Source of the DNA: Rhynchopus sp. YZ270_cl-10 | Lineage: Eukaryota > Euglenozoa > Diplonemea > Diplonemida > Diplonemidae | DNA length: 64,000 nucleotides | NCBI GenBank assembly: GCA_964035575.1 | Contig: OZ037889.1 | Coordinates: forward strand, 1,054,001 to 1,118,000 | Reading direction: 5' to 3' | Part shown: one piece after another, positions 30,414 through 40,356 of the stretch | Position numbering within the stretch: position 1 is the stretch's first letter | Layout: each line of letters begins with the position of its first letter | Translations under genes and position numbers: made by a program | Notes under the pieces: generated by a model | Databases searched by the model: none | What the model was told of the DNA's origin: nothing | Seen by the model: only the letters and a program-made list of their open reading frames with translations

Positions 30414-31053
30414 CGGTAGCGGAGCCCCTGGTTCACAGTCAGAGTATACGATAGGGGGTTTTTTCCCCGCGCCGTTTCCCGGTTTTTCTAGGTTTCAACG
30501 TGGAGCTTCGTTGTGCTGCCCTGAGGAGGGCATTGTCGTACACAAAAATGTGTGCCATGTTTCAGTTTGCACAACGCTCTCGTTTTCAAAGGCACCATAT
30601 TGGCGTTGAGACATAGTTTACAAACAACTTCAGTGGTGTTTTGTGTAGGGCTGCGGAGAGTCCCACCCTTGTATAACATAGCAAAAAGTGTTCATCAGTA
30701 GTTATTTAAGATTGGTATGGTGGAGCCCCTTGGGTGTCTGCACGAAATACAGTCAATGGCAGACTGATGATTTTAAAAAAAGACAATTGCCTCGTCTCCA
30801 CCCTCTTTGGGGCTGAGGTGGTTGTCTGTAAGTATCCAAGCTCCTTCGGCGTCATTGCGTAGAGAACCTATCCCTTGGTGGGGGAGATTTGTTGATAGTG
30901 CAAAAATTAAAACGGACCACATCCTGTCTTGAGCCTTTGCATAATATTATCAAAGCTATTGACAAAACAGAATAGACACAGCAGCAGGTGCGTGCAATAA
31001 TGATTGTTTTGTTTGCAACCATTTTTTTTTTTTTTTGAACCAACTTCCATACA

Positions 31054-31195
31054 ATGCAACGAGGCCGAACAAGCCTCGCTAAGGCCTGATAGGCGTGGCT
31101 GAGGCGTGATAGTGTAAGTATTAGTGCGCCTCAGCCAAGTCTTGGATAAATTTTCCATACATGCCTATTTTCAGGCGTAGTCGGCCTCGCTGCAT
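31054..31195. repeat. Small foldback repeat
   Basis: ATGCAACGAGGCCGA at 31054 is inverted as TCGGCCTCGCTGCAT at 31181-31195. An inner pair (TGGCTGAGGCG and CGCCTCAGCCA) surrounds a loop near 31115. No reading frame and no clear duplication. Confidence 0.65.
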
Positions 31196-31328
31196 GGTAT
31201 GAACTTAGAGCAAAGAAAAATAAATACACTCACAGAAGCGACGATAAAAAAAACCTTCATTCTTTTTGCTTTGTTTCTCCTTTTTTATTTTTTGTTTTGT
31301 TCATCCCTCACGATATCCAGAAAATAAT

Positions 31329-31379
31329 AGTGGAGGCACACTCTAGGGTGGCTACACTAATACAACCAAGTTTTCAAAA
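31329..31379 (+). repeat. Dispersed repeat B, diverged copy
   Basis: AGTGGAGGCACACTCTAGGG then GGCTACACTAATACAACCAA and GTTTTC. The second half matches the other copies almost exactly. Confidence 0.75.
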
Positions 31380-31938
31380 AAACACAACTTATTCTTAGGG
31401 CAACTCTGAACTTTTTCAAAATAGGGTAAATCTGACTTTCCCCGAAGACAACCAATTTCTATTTCCTCTTGACACAAAGTGTGAATAGAAACCGGTCAAC
31501 AGAATCATTGGTATCATGTTTTGAAATAATGTTATATTTTTTTTTGATAAACTACACTCTCTTTCCTTTTTTGCTTCGCTTTTTTTTTGCGCCAGACCAG
31601 ATTCAACTGCGGGCTGCGCTGCGCTGAATCCATAGTAGTTTTGTTTCCTCTTCCTTTATTGTACGTTTTTATATCAGACACCGTAGTTTCCACAGGGGGG
31701 GGGGTTTTTTTTATACCTACAAGCGTAGCTTAAAGGAGAAATAGTTCCTCAGATACGGTCGCCAATCACCCCTCCAACAGGGTAATTGTGCAATCAACGA
31801 AAAAACCTTTTTTTTCCCTTTTACTTCCCTATCAGAGTTACTATTTTTAAGATGTACGTTCGCTGAGGCACATTCACACCTCAAGCAGTTTCCCCCCCCC
31901 TTCCCCCTCTCTCTCCCTTTTTCATTTATTTTTTTGTG

Positions 31939-32110
31939 TCACCTCAAGGAGGAAATAGAAACAAAGCATTTTGAACACACTTTTGCGGTTCTTCTGGGGG
32001 ACGAACCGCGCTGCAGAGCCACCTCACCAAAACAGGTAGAGGTTGTGTGTGTTTCACCACAACCTCCTCTCCCATGGGGTATCGTGTGATGAGTGTTACG
32101 TTTCTATTTT
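31939..32110 (+). repeat. Dispersed repeat D, copy 2
   Basis: Similar to 22358-22540 over its full length with small indels. Shared blocks are GACGAACCGCGCTGCAGAGC and GAGGTTGTGTGTGTTTCACC. Confidence 0.85.
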
Positions 32111-33339
32111 TTCTTCTAAATTCGTTGCAGTGGTGTGGACCTCCGTTACTGTGCTGCACCATACCATACTCTTATTTCTTGGCACGCACTCTGCCTGGAG
32201 TAAGCCGTTCTTCTTTTCAAGGTGACGAAGCATGAGATTTAGGTAAAAATTTTCTGATGATTTTACCGATTTTGGAAAAAAAAAAAATCCATTATTTCAT
32301 CCTATGTCCGTGCTTAGGCCCAGGATTAGGATCATCTGTCAATTGCTCTCTTCTTTTCTTTTCTTCCCCCCTCCGCTTCTGTTGACCTTTGCATGATATC
32401 AAATGCCTTGTTTCTTGTCTTTTTTTGAGCATTCTGCGTCTACGCAGCGTATCCGATGAGGCGGTGTTTGCACTTTGCAACACTTCTTTGGGTTTTTTTT
32501 TTGTTTGTTTGTTTTGTTTCGGGCTTCTATCTGCAGTTTCGGGTCCACGCACAGTGTTTCTGGTCACGCTAAAGGTACACTGTTACGAGAGGGTTTTTTT
32601 GTATTTCAATGCAATTTTTTTGGCTTAATTTCAGCTTCTTGCGGTCTTCATTGGTTACTCATTGTATTCCGCGAAACCGATTTTGGCCACAACCGGCTTT
32701 TGGAAGCAAGGATGAATGTGTTTCGTCTGTCACACCCTTATGCCGCGTATTATCTCAACACATTTTTAGCCATTCTTGCTTCTGTATTTTCCTCTTTCCT
32801 TTTTCTCTGCTTTTTTTTCATGGCCAGCCACTCCCATACTGTTCAGGACACCTGCTCAGATGAGGGAATCCTTTGTGGTGACTTGACTCATTCGTAAACA
32901 ATCAATATAAAAGAACTGCCTTTTTTCTCCACCACCCCATATCTCTTTACTACCCCACACCCCCCTGCCCACCTACGTAGTACCCACCCACCTGCTCTGT
33001 TGGGGTGTATTGCTGCGATTGGTGCTCTGTGCATGAGTCTTTCAAAAGGTGTCCCTTTTCCATGCAAGCTACTATAGGGTCAACTCCTACTTCCTGAGAG
33101 CTGTGGAGCTGAGTGGTGATGAGTTGGCAAAGGCAGATTGGCAACCTCGTCGCTGTACTGGGGTTTCAGTACAGCAACGTCGTCAGCATTGTTGTATACA
33201 ATGTAGTGAATAGCCGAAGAAGGTATTAGGGTGATCATTCTTCGCTCCTCTCCCCTCCCCTCCCCCTCCCCCCACACCTTTGACACTCAGGCGGGTGGGT
33301 GGCAGCCCAACAGTGAGGAGGTGCACCTCTCCCCTCTTG
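32111..33339. other. Long gene-free spacer, part 2, and cyclase 2 leader
   Basis: It contains repeat A copy 3 (32571-32614). From about 32985 it is homologous to the leader of cyclase 1, with roughly 150 extra bases between about 33063 and 33238. A C/T tract and CTTTGACACTCAG (CAG at 33288-33290) precede the ATG at 33340. No other gene is supported. Confidence 0.5.
32571..32614 (+). repeat. Dispersed repeat A, copy 3
   Basis: AAAGGTACACTGTTACGAGA, then GGGTTTTTTTGTATTTCAAT, a diverged copy of the seven-member family. Confidence 0.7.
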
Positions 33340-36204
33340 ATGCCGCAGCGCCCGGAGTGCCTCACATCAGGGTGCAAGGTGTCGCTGAAGGCAGCGTTTC
33401 TGCTGCTCTTCAGCCTTGGGGTGGGGCTGTGCTGCACAGCATGTCTTGCGCAGACCACGGCTGGGTATGAAAGCCATATGTCGTCCATCGCAACCCAATG
33501 CATGACACAAAACGGGAAGGCAGTGACGAAGCATGTTCGCAGCATGATCGAGTACTACCTGGAGGAACACGAGCAGATTGTGCTGAAGTGGCGTCGGTTT
33601 GAAGAACGCACAAAACGTCTGCAGAAAGAAGCAGGCAGGCAGACGCGGAAGTACAACTGGTGGCGGCGGACGATCTCACAGATGTTTGTGCAGACAAAGT
33701 TCCGGCAGTCTGGCATGATGATGTGCTTTGCGGACAACTCGTTTGAGATGTCTGAGTTTGACACCGACTACGCACGTCAGCAGCAGATTGTTTCCTACCA
33801 GAACAACGACGGCCACCTTGGGTTGAACGCACATTACCAAAAGGACAGCGAACAGGGCACGACAGAGTCGGTGCTGACAAACAGAAAGGGCATCCCTCTG
33901 GGGGAGACGGTGTCGACACGGCGCCTCAACTACTGCACAGAGGAGGCCTGGTACACCTTGCTCATGCAGGCTGTCTCGAGCTCTGTGAACTACAACCGTG
34001 CGTCGGGTCGTGACATTGTGCGCCACCAGGTGACCCATGCGTTGTACCGGTACTCACAGTCGGTGCCGCTGGCGATCACTATCGCAACACCTATTCTGCA
34101 AATTGTTGACAATCCTGAGGGCTTTTTTTCGTTTCCCGCCGTTGATGGTTTTGGCATCGTATTGAACGCGAGCCAACGCTTTATGTTCTACGACACTGAC
34201 CTGAACAAAAACGTTACCATTGTTGGAGCTGTTGCCACTGTTATACCTTTACCGAAACTGAACTGGGAGATACATACTGTCCTGCGCACGAGCAACTTGT
34301 TGAGCATTGTTACCAGCAAGGTGGCGAACCTTGTAACGCGTATATTCCGTTTCGTTGTGAACACTATACCTGAGGAGCAGGGCGTACCACAACCGATGGT
34401 GGTCGGCATCCCGTTCACCGCCACATCGTACGCTGCGGGTGCTGGTGGCGCACTCTCGGGTGAAGGCTTCCAAGAAGTGAGCGCCTGGATCGACGACGCC
34501 AGGAAGGCATTATCCTACCAAGGTGAGATCTCCCTGCACCTCGCAGACATGAACAACGGCATCCTCCTCGCCTCCACCATGGGTGTGGCGGAGACAGCTA
34601 CCTACCTCAGCCCCTACCCAGTATCCTTTAACGAGACAGAGCCCACGCAGCCCCCCACATACCCCCTTCTTGTTGCTACGCAGTACACCCCCAACACAGT
34701 CATCAGTAGTGAAACGCTGTACGCCCTTGTGGACCTTGAACCAGGCGTCGTCAAAGAAGTGAACCTTCTCGGCACAGACGTGTTCATCTACAAGGACGAG
34801 GTCTTCCCCAACAAGACCGTGCTCGGAGCAGACTGGAGCACCCTGACGGTGCTCCCAAGTGCGTACGCATACCAAGGCATCTCAAAGTCGCGCACAATAG
34901 CAATCTACACCTCCGCCGCAGTGCTCTTTGTGGCCCTCCTCGCTGTGTTTGTGGGTCTGCGCTACATCATGAGCCCACTGCAGAAAGCAAGCACCTCGGT
35001 GGTCGAGCTTGCAGAGACAGGGATTGAGTCCACAGGTTCCTCAGTGTCGTCAGGACAGCACAGCCAGGGGAGCTCTGTCTTCACTGAAGTGTATGGGCTG
35101 CAGCTTGCAGAGCGCACTGTGACACAGCGTCTGAAGTGGTGCATCGCGTCTGTGCCCGACGCAGCAGCAAGCATGCTTGCGTTGGACGGATTCTTGAACG
35201 GGGAAGCGCTATCGAACCCTTTGCTGTTCGAAGAGGAGCCTGTGGAGGCAGACGTGGTGCTTGGCTGCAAAGAAGACTGCCTGCACAAAGCTGAGAAGCT
35301 GCGGAGAAAGCACCAATTAAGTTCAACTTCTCTGACATCACAGGAAACAGTCCCGTTCAGGAAGCGACAGGTCTCTGTGCTCACGATCAGAATCAACACA
35401 CTTGCTCTGAGCAAAGTGCTTTCGTACGAGAAGATCACACCGAACACCGTTGCCCTGAACCAGCTCTCTCTGATGGCGGACACAGTGAAGCGGCACGCCG
35501 GTGTGGTGCACTCCTGCAGTGAGGACACTGTGAACGCCCTGTACGCGTCGAATGCAGCAGGCATCCCACACAGGGCAAATGCTGTGCGTTGTGTGGTGTC
35601 GCTGTTGACGGTGTCGTCAGAGTCGCGCCACTCTGGAGAAGGGCTTCTGTCGAACTCGACGATTGGCGGACACGCAGGACGGTGCTATGTGGGCCACCTT
35701 GGGACGCCGCACATACGGTTCCCTGCTGCCTGTGGTTTGGTGCTGCAGGAGGCGCGCCTGCTGCGGGAGCTGTGCCCTTCACGCCAGTGCACGACGCTGC
35801 TGTCGGACCTGCTGGTGCGTGGTGTTGACTGTGCATTTGGGATTGTGCTGCGAGCTGTGGACTTGGTGCGGTTCCCACTGCAGACGACTGCAGCGTTGGT
35901 GTTTGACGTGCTGCCGTTTGATGCTGACACGATGCAGGGGGAGGGTGGGGTGGAGCCAAAGTACATCACGTTGTGGAACGAGATCAAGGCGACAGGTGCA
36001 CAGGGTGTGGAGGCAGCGTTGTCTGCATGGACGTTGAACGACCAGGAAGCAGTGCATGCGGGCACGGTGGCGTTGGTGTCTCGGTTACGGGCCAAGCTGC
36101 CTGGGGAGTCTGTGGCCACGTCCATTGCTTCTTTGGCACCGTACCGTGTTGCGTCTGACATGCCGATGGTACGGATAACTGGGCAGCAGGCACCCTCCTC
36201 TTAA
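33340..36204 (+). CDS. Receptor-type cyclase-like membrane protein 2 (degenerate class III cyclase)
   Basis: A 954-residue paralogue of the protein at 26275, begun at the equivalent ATG. Signal peptide, ectodomain, single membrane helix and cyclase-like domain are in the same places. Up to residue ~316 the two are almost identical. From ~317 to ~481 they diverge sharply (here SIVTSKVANLVTRIFRFVVN and a Gly/Ala-rich loop AAGAGGALSGEG), apart from islands such as EEQGVP and ISLHLAD. From DVFIYKDEVFPNK to DMPM the proteins are identical and the DNA appears so too (about 1.38 kb). Its last residues (VRITGQQAPSS) differ from the early stop of copy 1. A different ligand for each copy is a reasonable inference. 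The catalytic residues are equally degenerate. Confidence 0.8.
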   Translation: MPQRPECLTSGCKVSLKAAFLLLFSLGVGLCCTACLAQTTAGYESHMSSIATQCMTQNGKAVTKHVRSMIEYYLEEHEQIVLKWRRFEERTKRLQKEAGRQTRKYNWWRRTISQMFVQTKFRQSGMMMCFADNSFEMSEFDTDYARQQQIVSYQNNDGHLGLNAHYQKDSEQGTTESVLTNRKGIPLGETVSTRRLNYCTEEAWYTLLMQAVSSSVNYNRASGRDIVRHQVTHALYRYSQSVPLAITIATPILQIVDNPEGFFSFPAVDGFGIVLNASQRFMFYDTDLNKNVTIVGAVATVIPLPKLNWEIHTVLRTSNLLSIVTSKVANLVTRIFRFVVNTIPEEQGVPQPMVVGIPFTATSYAAGAGGALSGEGFQEVSAWIDDARKALSYQGEISLHLADMNNGILLASTMGVAETATYLSPYPVSFNETEPTQPPTYPLLVATQYTPNTVISSETLYALVDLEPGVVKEVNLLGTDVFIYKDEVFPNKTVLGADWSTLTVLPSAYAYQGISKSRTIAIYTSAAVLFVALLAVFVGLRYIMSPLQKASTSVVELAETGIESTGSSVSSGQHSQGSSVFTEVYGLQLAERTVTQRLKWCIASVPDAAASMLALDGFLNGEALSNPLLFEEEPVEADVVLGCKEDCLHKAEKLRRKHQLSSTSLTSQETVPFRKRQVSVLTIRINTLALSKVLSYEKITPNTVALNQLSLMADTVKRHAGVVHSCSEDTVNALYASNAAGIPHRANAVRCVVSLLTVSSESRHSGEGLLSNSTIGGHAGRCYVGHLGTPHIRFPAACGLVLQEARLLRELCPSRQCTTLLSDLLVRGVDCAFGIVLRAVDLVRFPLQTTAALVFDVLPFDADTMQGEGGVEPKYITLWNEIKATGAQGVEAALSAWTLNDQEAVHAGTVALVSRLRAKLPGESVATSIASLAPYRVASDMPMVRITGQQAPSS

Positions 36205-36532
36205 GTGAACACGTGTATTCCCTTAGCTTCTACCGAACCACAAGAGGTATTATGTGCACACCAACGAGCAGACATTTGAGTCCGTGGCAGCGGTACGCTG
36301 CCCGCATTTGTTTGTTCTTATTTTGCAAGGAAATGCTTGTGTCCACTCTCTTGTCTCGACTTTTGTGCATCAAGCGTTGGGTGCAGCGAACTGGAGTACC
36401 TGTAAATACTGCTTCAGCGGAAGGTGGGCCGCCGGCTGACGGTTGCGTACCGCCCCCCGTTCACACTACGGTACGGGTAAGCAATTAGGTTTGCTTTTAC
36501 ACCTTCTGTTGTTGGCCGCAGGGTATTTGTAC

Positions 36533-36595
36533 TTTCATCCGGATGGCTGGCATCGTACGTGAGCCAGTCGGAGGTGCCTGCATCAATAACTTCAT
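36533..36595 (+). repeat. Dispersed repeat C, copy 2
   Basis: CTTTCATCCGGATGGCTGGC then GAGCCAGTCGGAGGTGCCTG and CATCAATAACTTC. Confidence 0.8.
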
Positions 36596-36631
36596 TTTTT
36601 TGTGTTTTTTTTTTTCGTTTTTTTATTTTTT

Positions 36632-36679
36632 GGTCACACCAAGATACACTGCCACAAGAGGGCTTTTGTATTTCAAGTG
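36632..36679 (+). repeat. Dispersed repeat A, copy 4
   Basis: GTCACACCAAGATACACTGC then CACAAGAGGGCTTTTGTATT and TCAAGTG. Confidence 0.75.
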
Positions 36680-37275
36680 TTAACCCTATACACCCAAGCG
36701 CCGCTTTAGTGGCTTTCGAAATGACGCCATGCTTTTGAGACAGGTTCAACTCATTTTCGTAAAAACATTTATTTTTATGTGGAAATAACTTGCACGACCT
36801 TTCAAAAGAAGCAAAATTCGGAAAGATTTTGGCCTATATTTGCAAGAGTCGAAAACTTTTATACATCTTGGGGTGTATAGGGTTACGTTTAAATTTTTAG
36901 TCAACCTTTTGTTTTTTTGAGAGTGACTCTTTGCTCACGTTACATCCCTCCTGCGCCGCACGCCCCCCCCTACATTACAACGTCATTTTGAGTGTCGCAG
37001 TGCATCTTCTTTATCCTCCAATTCTAGTTGTAAAGCTGGTTTCTTGGAAAAAAAATTGCAAAGCAGTTTCTTTCCCTTTTTTAAAAACCCCAAAACAAAA
37101 CCTTACGTTATTCCCCACCACCCCACCACCCCCCACACCCCACACCCCCCCTCAGCAAACCTCCTCCACATTCTTTTTTTCGTGGACACAAATACCCCCT
37201 TCTTCTTCTTCTTCTTCTTCTTCTCCCCCCACCCCCCTTCCCCTTCCCCTTCCCCATCTTCTCTTCACTCTCATA

Positions 37276-40200
37276 ATGTACAGAGCACCTCTTGACCCAG
37301 AGACATTGAATAGTAGTCGGGTGGAGGTGGAAAAGAATGGGGTGTCACTTGCAAGCTCTGATGAGAAGGGATGGACGGAGTACCACGCTTACGTGGAGCG
37401 TCTAAGGAAGGGTATAGTGGGGGACAACCATGTGTTTCTTGCGGACACAGCATTGCCTAGGCAGTTGGTGTACACGGACTATACTGCGTCGGGAAGAGCG
37501 TTGCAGAGTGTTGAAAATTTCGCGCAAAATATGGTGCTGCCTTTGTATGGGAATACGCACACCATTTCTTCGGCGACGGCGAGACAGACGACGTACTTCC
37601 GGTCTGAAGCTAGACAGATTGTAAAAAGCTTTTATAATTGTAGTCCCGAAGACGCGCTTATCTTTTGCGGCTCTGGAGCGACAGGGGCGACTGCGATGCT
37701 GGTAGCATTGCTCCGCAAAACCCATGGATTTACAAGCGCTGCTTCAGAGAGAGAAGAGGACCGTTGGGGGTCGGTTCGGTGCATTCCTTGTGGTGTTACT
37801 TTTAAGACGGATAAGGGTTATCGTGCGCACTGTGCAGAGCATGACGGAGAAGGGTCTCACACCGAAAATGTTCGCAAAAAGAGGAGAACTGAGGGGTCCC
37901 ACCCAAGCTTTGCGGGGTGTGATATTCTGGTTGACCCTTTGTCACATCACTCATCTATTCTGCCGTTTCGTGCATTGCGTGATGAAAAGCCTACGTTTTA
38001 TGATGTCAAAAACATAGCATTAGATTTACCAAGCGGTGTACTCTGTCTCGCCGATTTGGAGAGAATATTAGGAGAAGCTACCAAAAAGGGGAGAAAATGT
38101 GTTGCGGTATTGTCTGCCGGGTCGAACGTTACTGGAGCAGCGCCTCCGGTCAAGGAGGTTGAGGAGTTGTGCGCTCTGCACGATGCGGTTTTATGCTGGG
38201 ATCTGGCGGCGGTTGCGGGGCATCATCGATTTGATTTCAGTCCGTTGTCCCACTTTGCGTTTATATCACCTCACAAGCTTTTGGGTGGTCCTGGGACACC
38301 TGGAATCCTTCTTGCTAAAAAACGCTTTCTTCGCAACGAAACTCCTTGCTTCGTGGGGGGTGGTGTCGTACACTATGTGACACCACATTCCCAACAGTAC
38401 ATCGAAAACCTCGAGGACCGTGAAGAAGCGGGCACACCGAACATCATGGGTTGCATCCGTGCTGGCTTGGTGTACCGTGTGCATGCGTTGCTTGATGAGG
38501 CGCGTATGGTGGCTGAAGAGAAACGTCTCTTCTACCGTCTACTGAACAACATTAAAACGCATGCAAACATCGAAATCCTTGGTCTCCCTTTCATCGAAGC
38601 TGCGGAAAGCAGAGATCTTCCCAAAAACCTTCCAATTGTGTCCTTCGCAATTCGATTTGGTTCGGTGTATTTGCATTACAACTTTGTGACCGTGCTTTTG
38701 AACGATCTTTTTGGTGTACAGGTGCGTGGTGGATGTGCTTGTGCTGGTCCGTATGCGCAAATGCTGCTTGGTATGTCGCCTGAAGTGACGCAGCAGTACA
38801 ATGATATTTTGAGCAGTTCGGGTCTTGAGGTGTTGCGTCCAGGGTTTGTGCGGAGTGGGGTTCATTTTACTATGACAGATGGAGATGTCGACCGTATTGC
38901 GGAAGCAGTGCGTTGGGTCGCAAGCCAAGGCTGGAAGCTCCTCGGGGCCTACAAATTCGATGAAGAAACCGGCGAATGGCAGTACCGCAGAAAAAGCGTT
39001 TTGGACACCAAAAAGACTCGCCGGTGGATCTCCGAGCTCACAATCGACAATGATGGGATCTGCCCCTCCGTTTTAACCGAATCAGAAATCACCGCAGCGC
39101 AATCTAAGACACCCGAACAGCTGAACACAGAGGCAGATGAGTTTCTTGACAACGTCTACTCTGCTGGGATGGTGCCCATCTCGACTATTAAGGACCCTTT
39201 AGAGATGATTACAGCAAAGCACCAGGGGCACGTCTTCTTTGCACGCCCGAGAGACTTTGTGGCAACGATTCTGCAGTTCTTCGGCAGCGACACAACAATC
39301 CTGCGTCCCGGACAGAGCCTCTCTGCCGCAGACATTCCTGTCGTGGTCGAAGATGGGCGTATCTCGCCATTTGCCACACAAAAGACGGTAGTGGTTCTCA
39401 GTACCACACCCCAAGCCGCCCCGAAGCAAGCCAACCCTCCCAAAAAAGGCAAAGCCTCAAAAGGTGTGCCCAAAGCCCTTCGCAGCAAACTCGGCGAAGC
39501 TGTCCACAAATGGGATATGATCAGAGAAGGCGACAGCATCTTGGTTGGTCTCTCTGGGGGAAAAGACTCGCTCTCTCTTCTGCACTGTCTTCTTGCAGCA
39601 CAACGTGCGAGCCCTGTTAAGTTCACCATTGCAGCAGCTACAGTCAACCCGATGACGCCTGAATACGACCCAACCCCGTTGCAGCAGTACCTGAAGACCT
39701 TGGGTGTGACGTACACGATTCTTGCACAGCCGCTGATCGACCTGGCTAAGGAGAAGTTGACAGACCAGAGACGTCCCTCCATCTGCGCTTTCTGTGCCAG
39801 AATGAAGCGTGGCATGCTCTACTCCCATATGAAAGAGGCGGGGCACAATGTGCTGGCTTTGGGACAGCATTTGGATGACATGGTCGAAAGCTTCTTGATG
39901 TCGCTGTTCAGAAACGGCGCGCTCACAACAATGAAGGCCGCATACGAAATCACAGAGGAAGGCCACGGTACGGACAACAATGGCCTTCGTGTGATCCGCC
40001 CGCTTGCGTTGGTGAGAGAACGTGCCTTGGCGGCGTATGCGCAGGAGGCAGCTCTTCCGGTGATCCCTGACAACTGCCCGGCCTGCTTTGCGGCACCCAA
40101 AGAACGTGCTCGGGTCAAAGTATTGCTTTCACAGCTTGAAGCAGAAAATAGTCAAATTTTCTCCTCAATTTACCGTGCTATAGAGCCACTCATCTCCGTC

Positions 40201-40356
40201 AGCCACACGGATAGGTCTGCTCAGCAGCAGGCAAAAAATGACCTCCTCGCGCTCAACCTGCCTGTCCCCGGAACAGCGGCCGAAACACCGCAAGAAACAG
40301 ACATGAAAGCGGAAGAGGTGCTCATGCCCTGCGGTGAAGGGGTCTGCCCGGCGTAG
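37276..40356 (+). CDS. Aminotransferase class V / TtcA-like thiolase fusion with inserted C2H2 finger
   Basis: Starting at the first ATG gives 1026 residues. The N-terminal half (about 40-560) is a class V (cysteine desulfurase-like) PLP enzyme; the PLP lysine is Lys334 in SPHKLLGGPG. Within this domain, residues ~157-205 are an insert with a classic C2H2 finger (Cys169, Cys172, His185, His189) and a basic RKKRR. The C-terminal part (about 735-1005) is a TtcA-like PP-loop ATPase: SGGKDS at 760-765, Cys837/Cys840 in CAFCARMKRG and Cys934/Cys937 in CPAC, suited to hold an Fe-S cluster. TtcA enzymes thiolate tRNA cytidine 32 using sulfur that desulfurases can supply, so the fusion plausibly couples sulfur release and delivery. 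The fold link is secure; the combined reaction is inferred. Confidence 0.88.
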   Translation: MYRAPLDPETLNSSRVEVEKNGVSLASSDEKGWTEYHAYVERLRKGIVGDNHVFLADTALPRQLVYTDYTASGRALQSVENFAQNMVLPLYGNTHTISSATARQTTYFRSEARQIVKSFYNCSPEDALIFCGSGATGATAMLVALLRKTHGFTSAASEREEDRWGSVRCIPCGVTFKTDKGYRAHCAEHDGEGSHTENVRKKRRTEGSHPSFAGCDILVDPLSHHSSILPFRALRDEKPTFYDVKNIALDLPSGVLCLADLERILGEATKKGRKCVAVLSAGSNVTGAAPPVKEVEELCALHDAVLCWDLAAVAGHHRFDFSPLSHFAFISPHKLLGGPGTPGILLAKKRFLRNETPCFVGGGVVHYVTPHSQQYIENLEDREEAGTPNIMGCIRAGLVYRVHALLDEARMVAEEKRLFYRLLNNIKTHANIEILGLPFIEAAESRDLPKNLPIVSFAIRFGSVYLHYNFVTVLLNDLFGVQVRGGCACAGPYAQMLLGMSPEVTQQYNDILSSSGLEVLRPGFVRSGVHFTMTDGDVDRIAEAVRWVASQGWKLLGAYKFDEETGEWQYRRKSVLDTKKTRRWISELTIDNDGICPSVLTESEITAAQSKTPEQLNTEADEFLDNVYSAGMVPISTIKDPLEMITAKHQGHVFFARPRDFVATILQFFGSDTTILRPGQSLSAADIPVVVEDGRISPFATQKTVVVLSTTPQAAPKQANPPKKGKASKGVPKALRSKLGEAVHKWDMIREGDSILVGLSGGKDSLSLLHCLLAAQRASPVKFTIAAATVNPMTPEYDPTPLQQYLKTLGVTYTILAQPLIDLAKEKLTDQRRPSICAFCARMKRGMLYSHMKEAGHNVLALGQHLDDMVESFLMSLFRNGALTTMKAAYEITEEGHGTDNNGLRVIRPLALVRERALAAYAQEAALPVIPDNCPACFAAPKERARVKVLLSQLEAENSQIFSSIYRAIEPLISVSHTDRSAQQQAKNDLLALNLPVPGTAAETPQETDMKAEEVLMPCGEGVCPA

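Larger units (their letters stand above)
29107..31938. other. Long gene-free spacer between the cyclase genes, part 1
   Basis: No convincing gene. Contents: a reverse-strand copy of repeat B (29174-29199), an inverted-repeat block at 29976-30413, a hairpin element at 31054-31195, a + strand copy of repeat B (31329-31379), G- and T-runs. Short open frames are low-complexity. Confidence 0.5.
36205..37275. other. Spacer with repeats C and A and a pyrimidine leader
   Basis: No gene is supported. Repeat C copy 2 (36533-36595) and repeat A copy 4 (36632-36679) lie in tandem. From 37090 to 37275 the strand is C/T-rich, including a CTT microsatellite (37200-37223). An acceptor-like CCCTCAG ends at 37155. 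Confidence 0.55.

Noticed and set aside
32475-32897. A 140-codon + strand frame in the spacer between the cyclases
   Set aside because: It is Phe/Leu/Ser-rich from T-runs, contains repeat A in frame and has no codon bias like the real genes.
36931-37275. N-terminal extension of the aminotransferase-TtcA gene
   Set aside because: It has no ATG and is Ser/Pro low-complexity from the CTT/CCCC tract. An acceptor-like CAG lies inside it at 37155.
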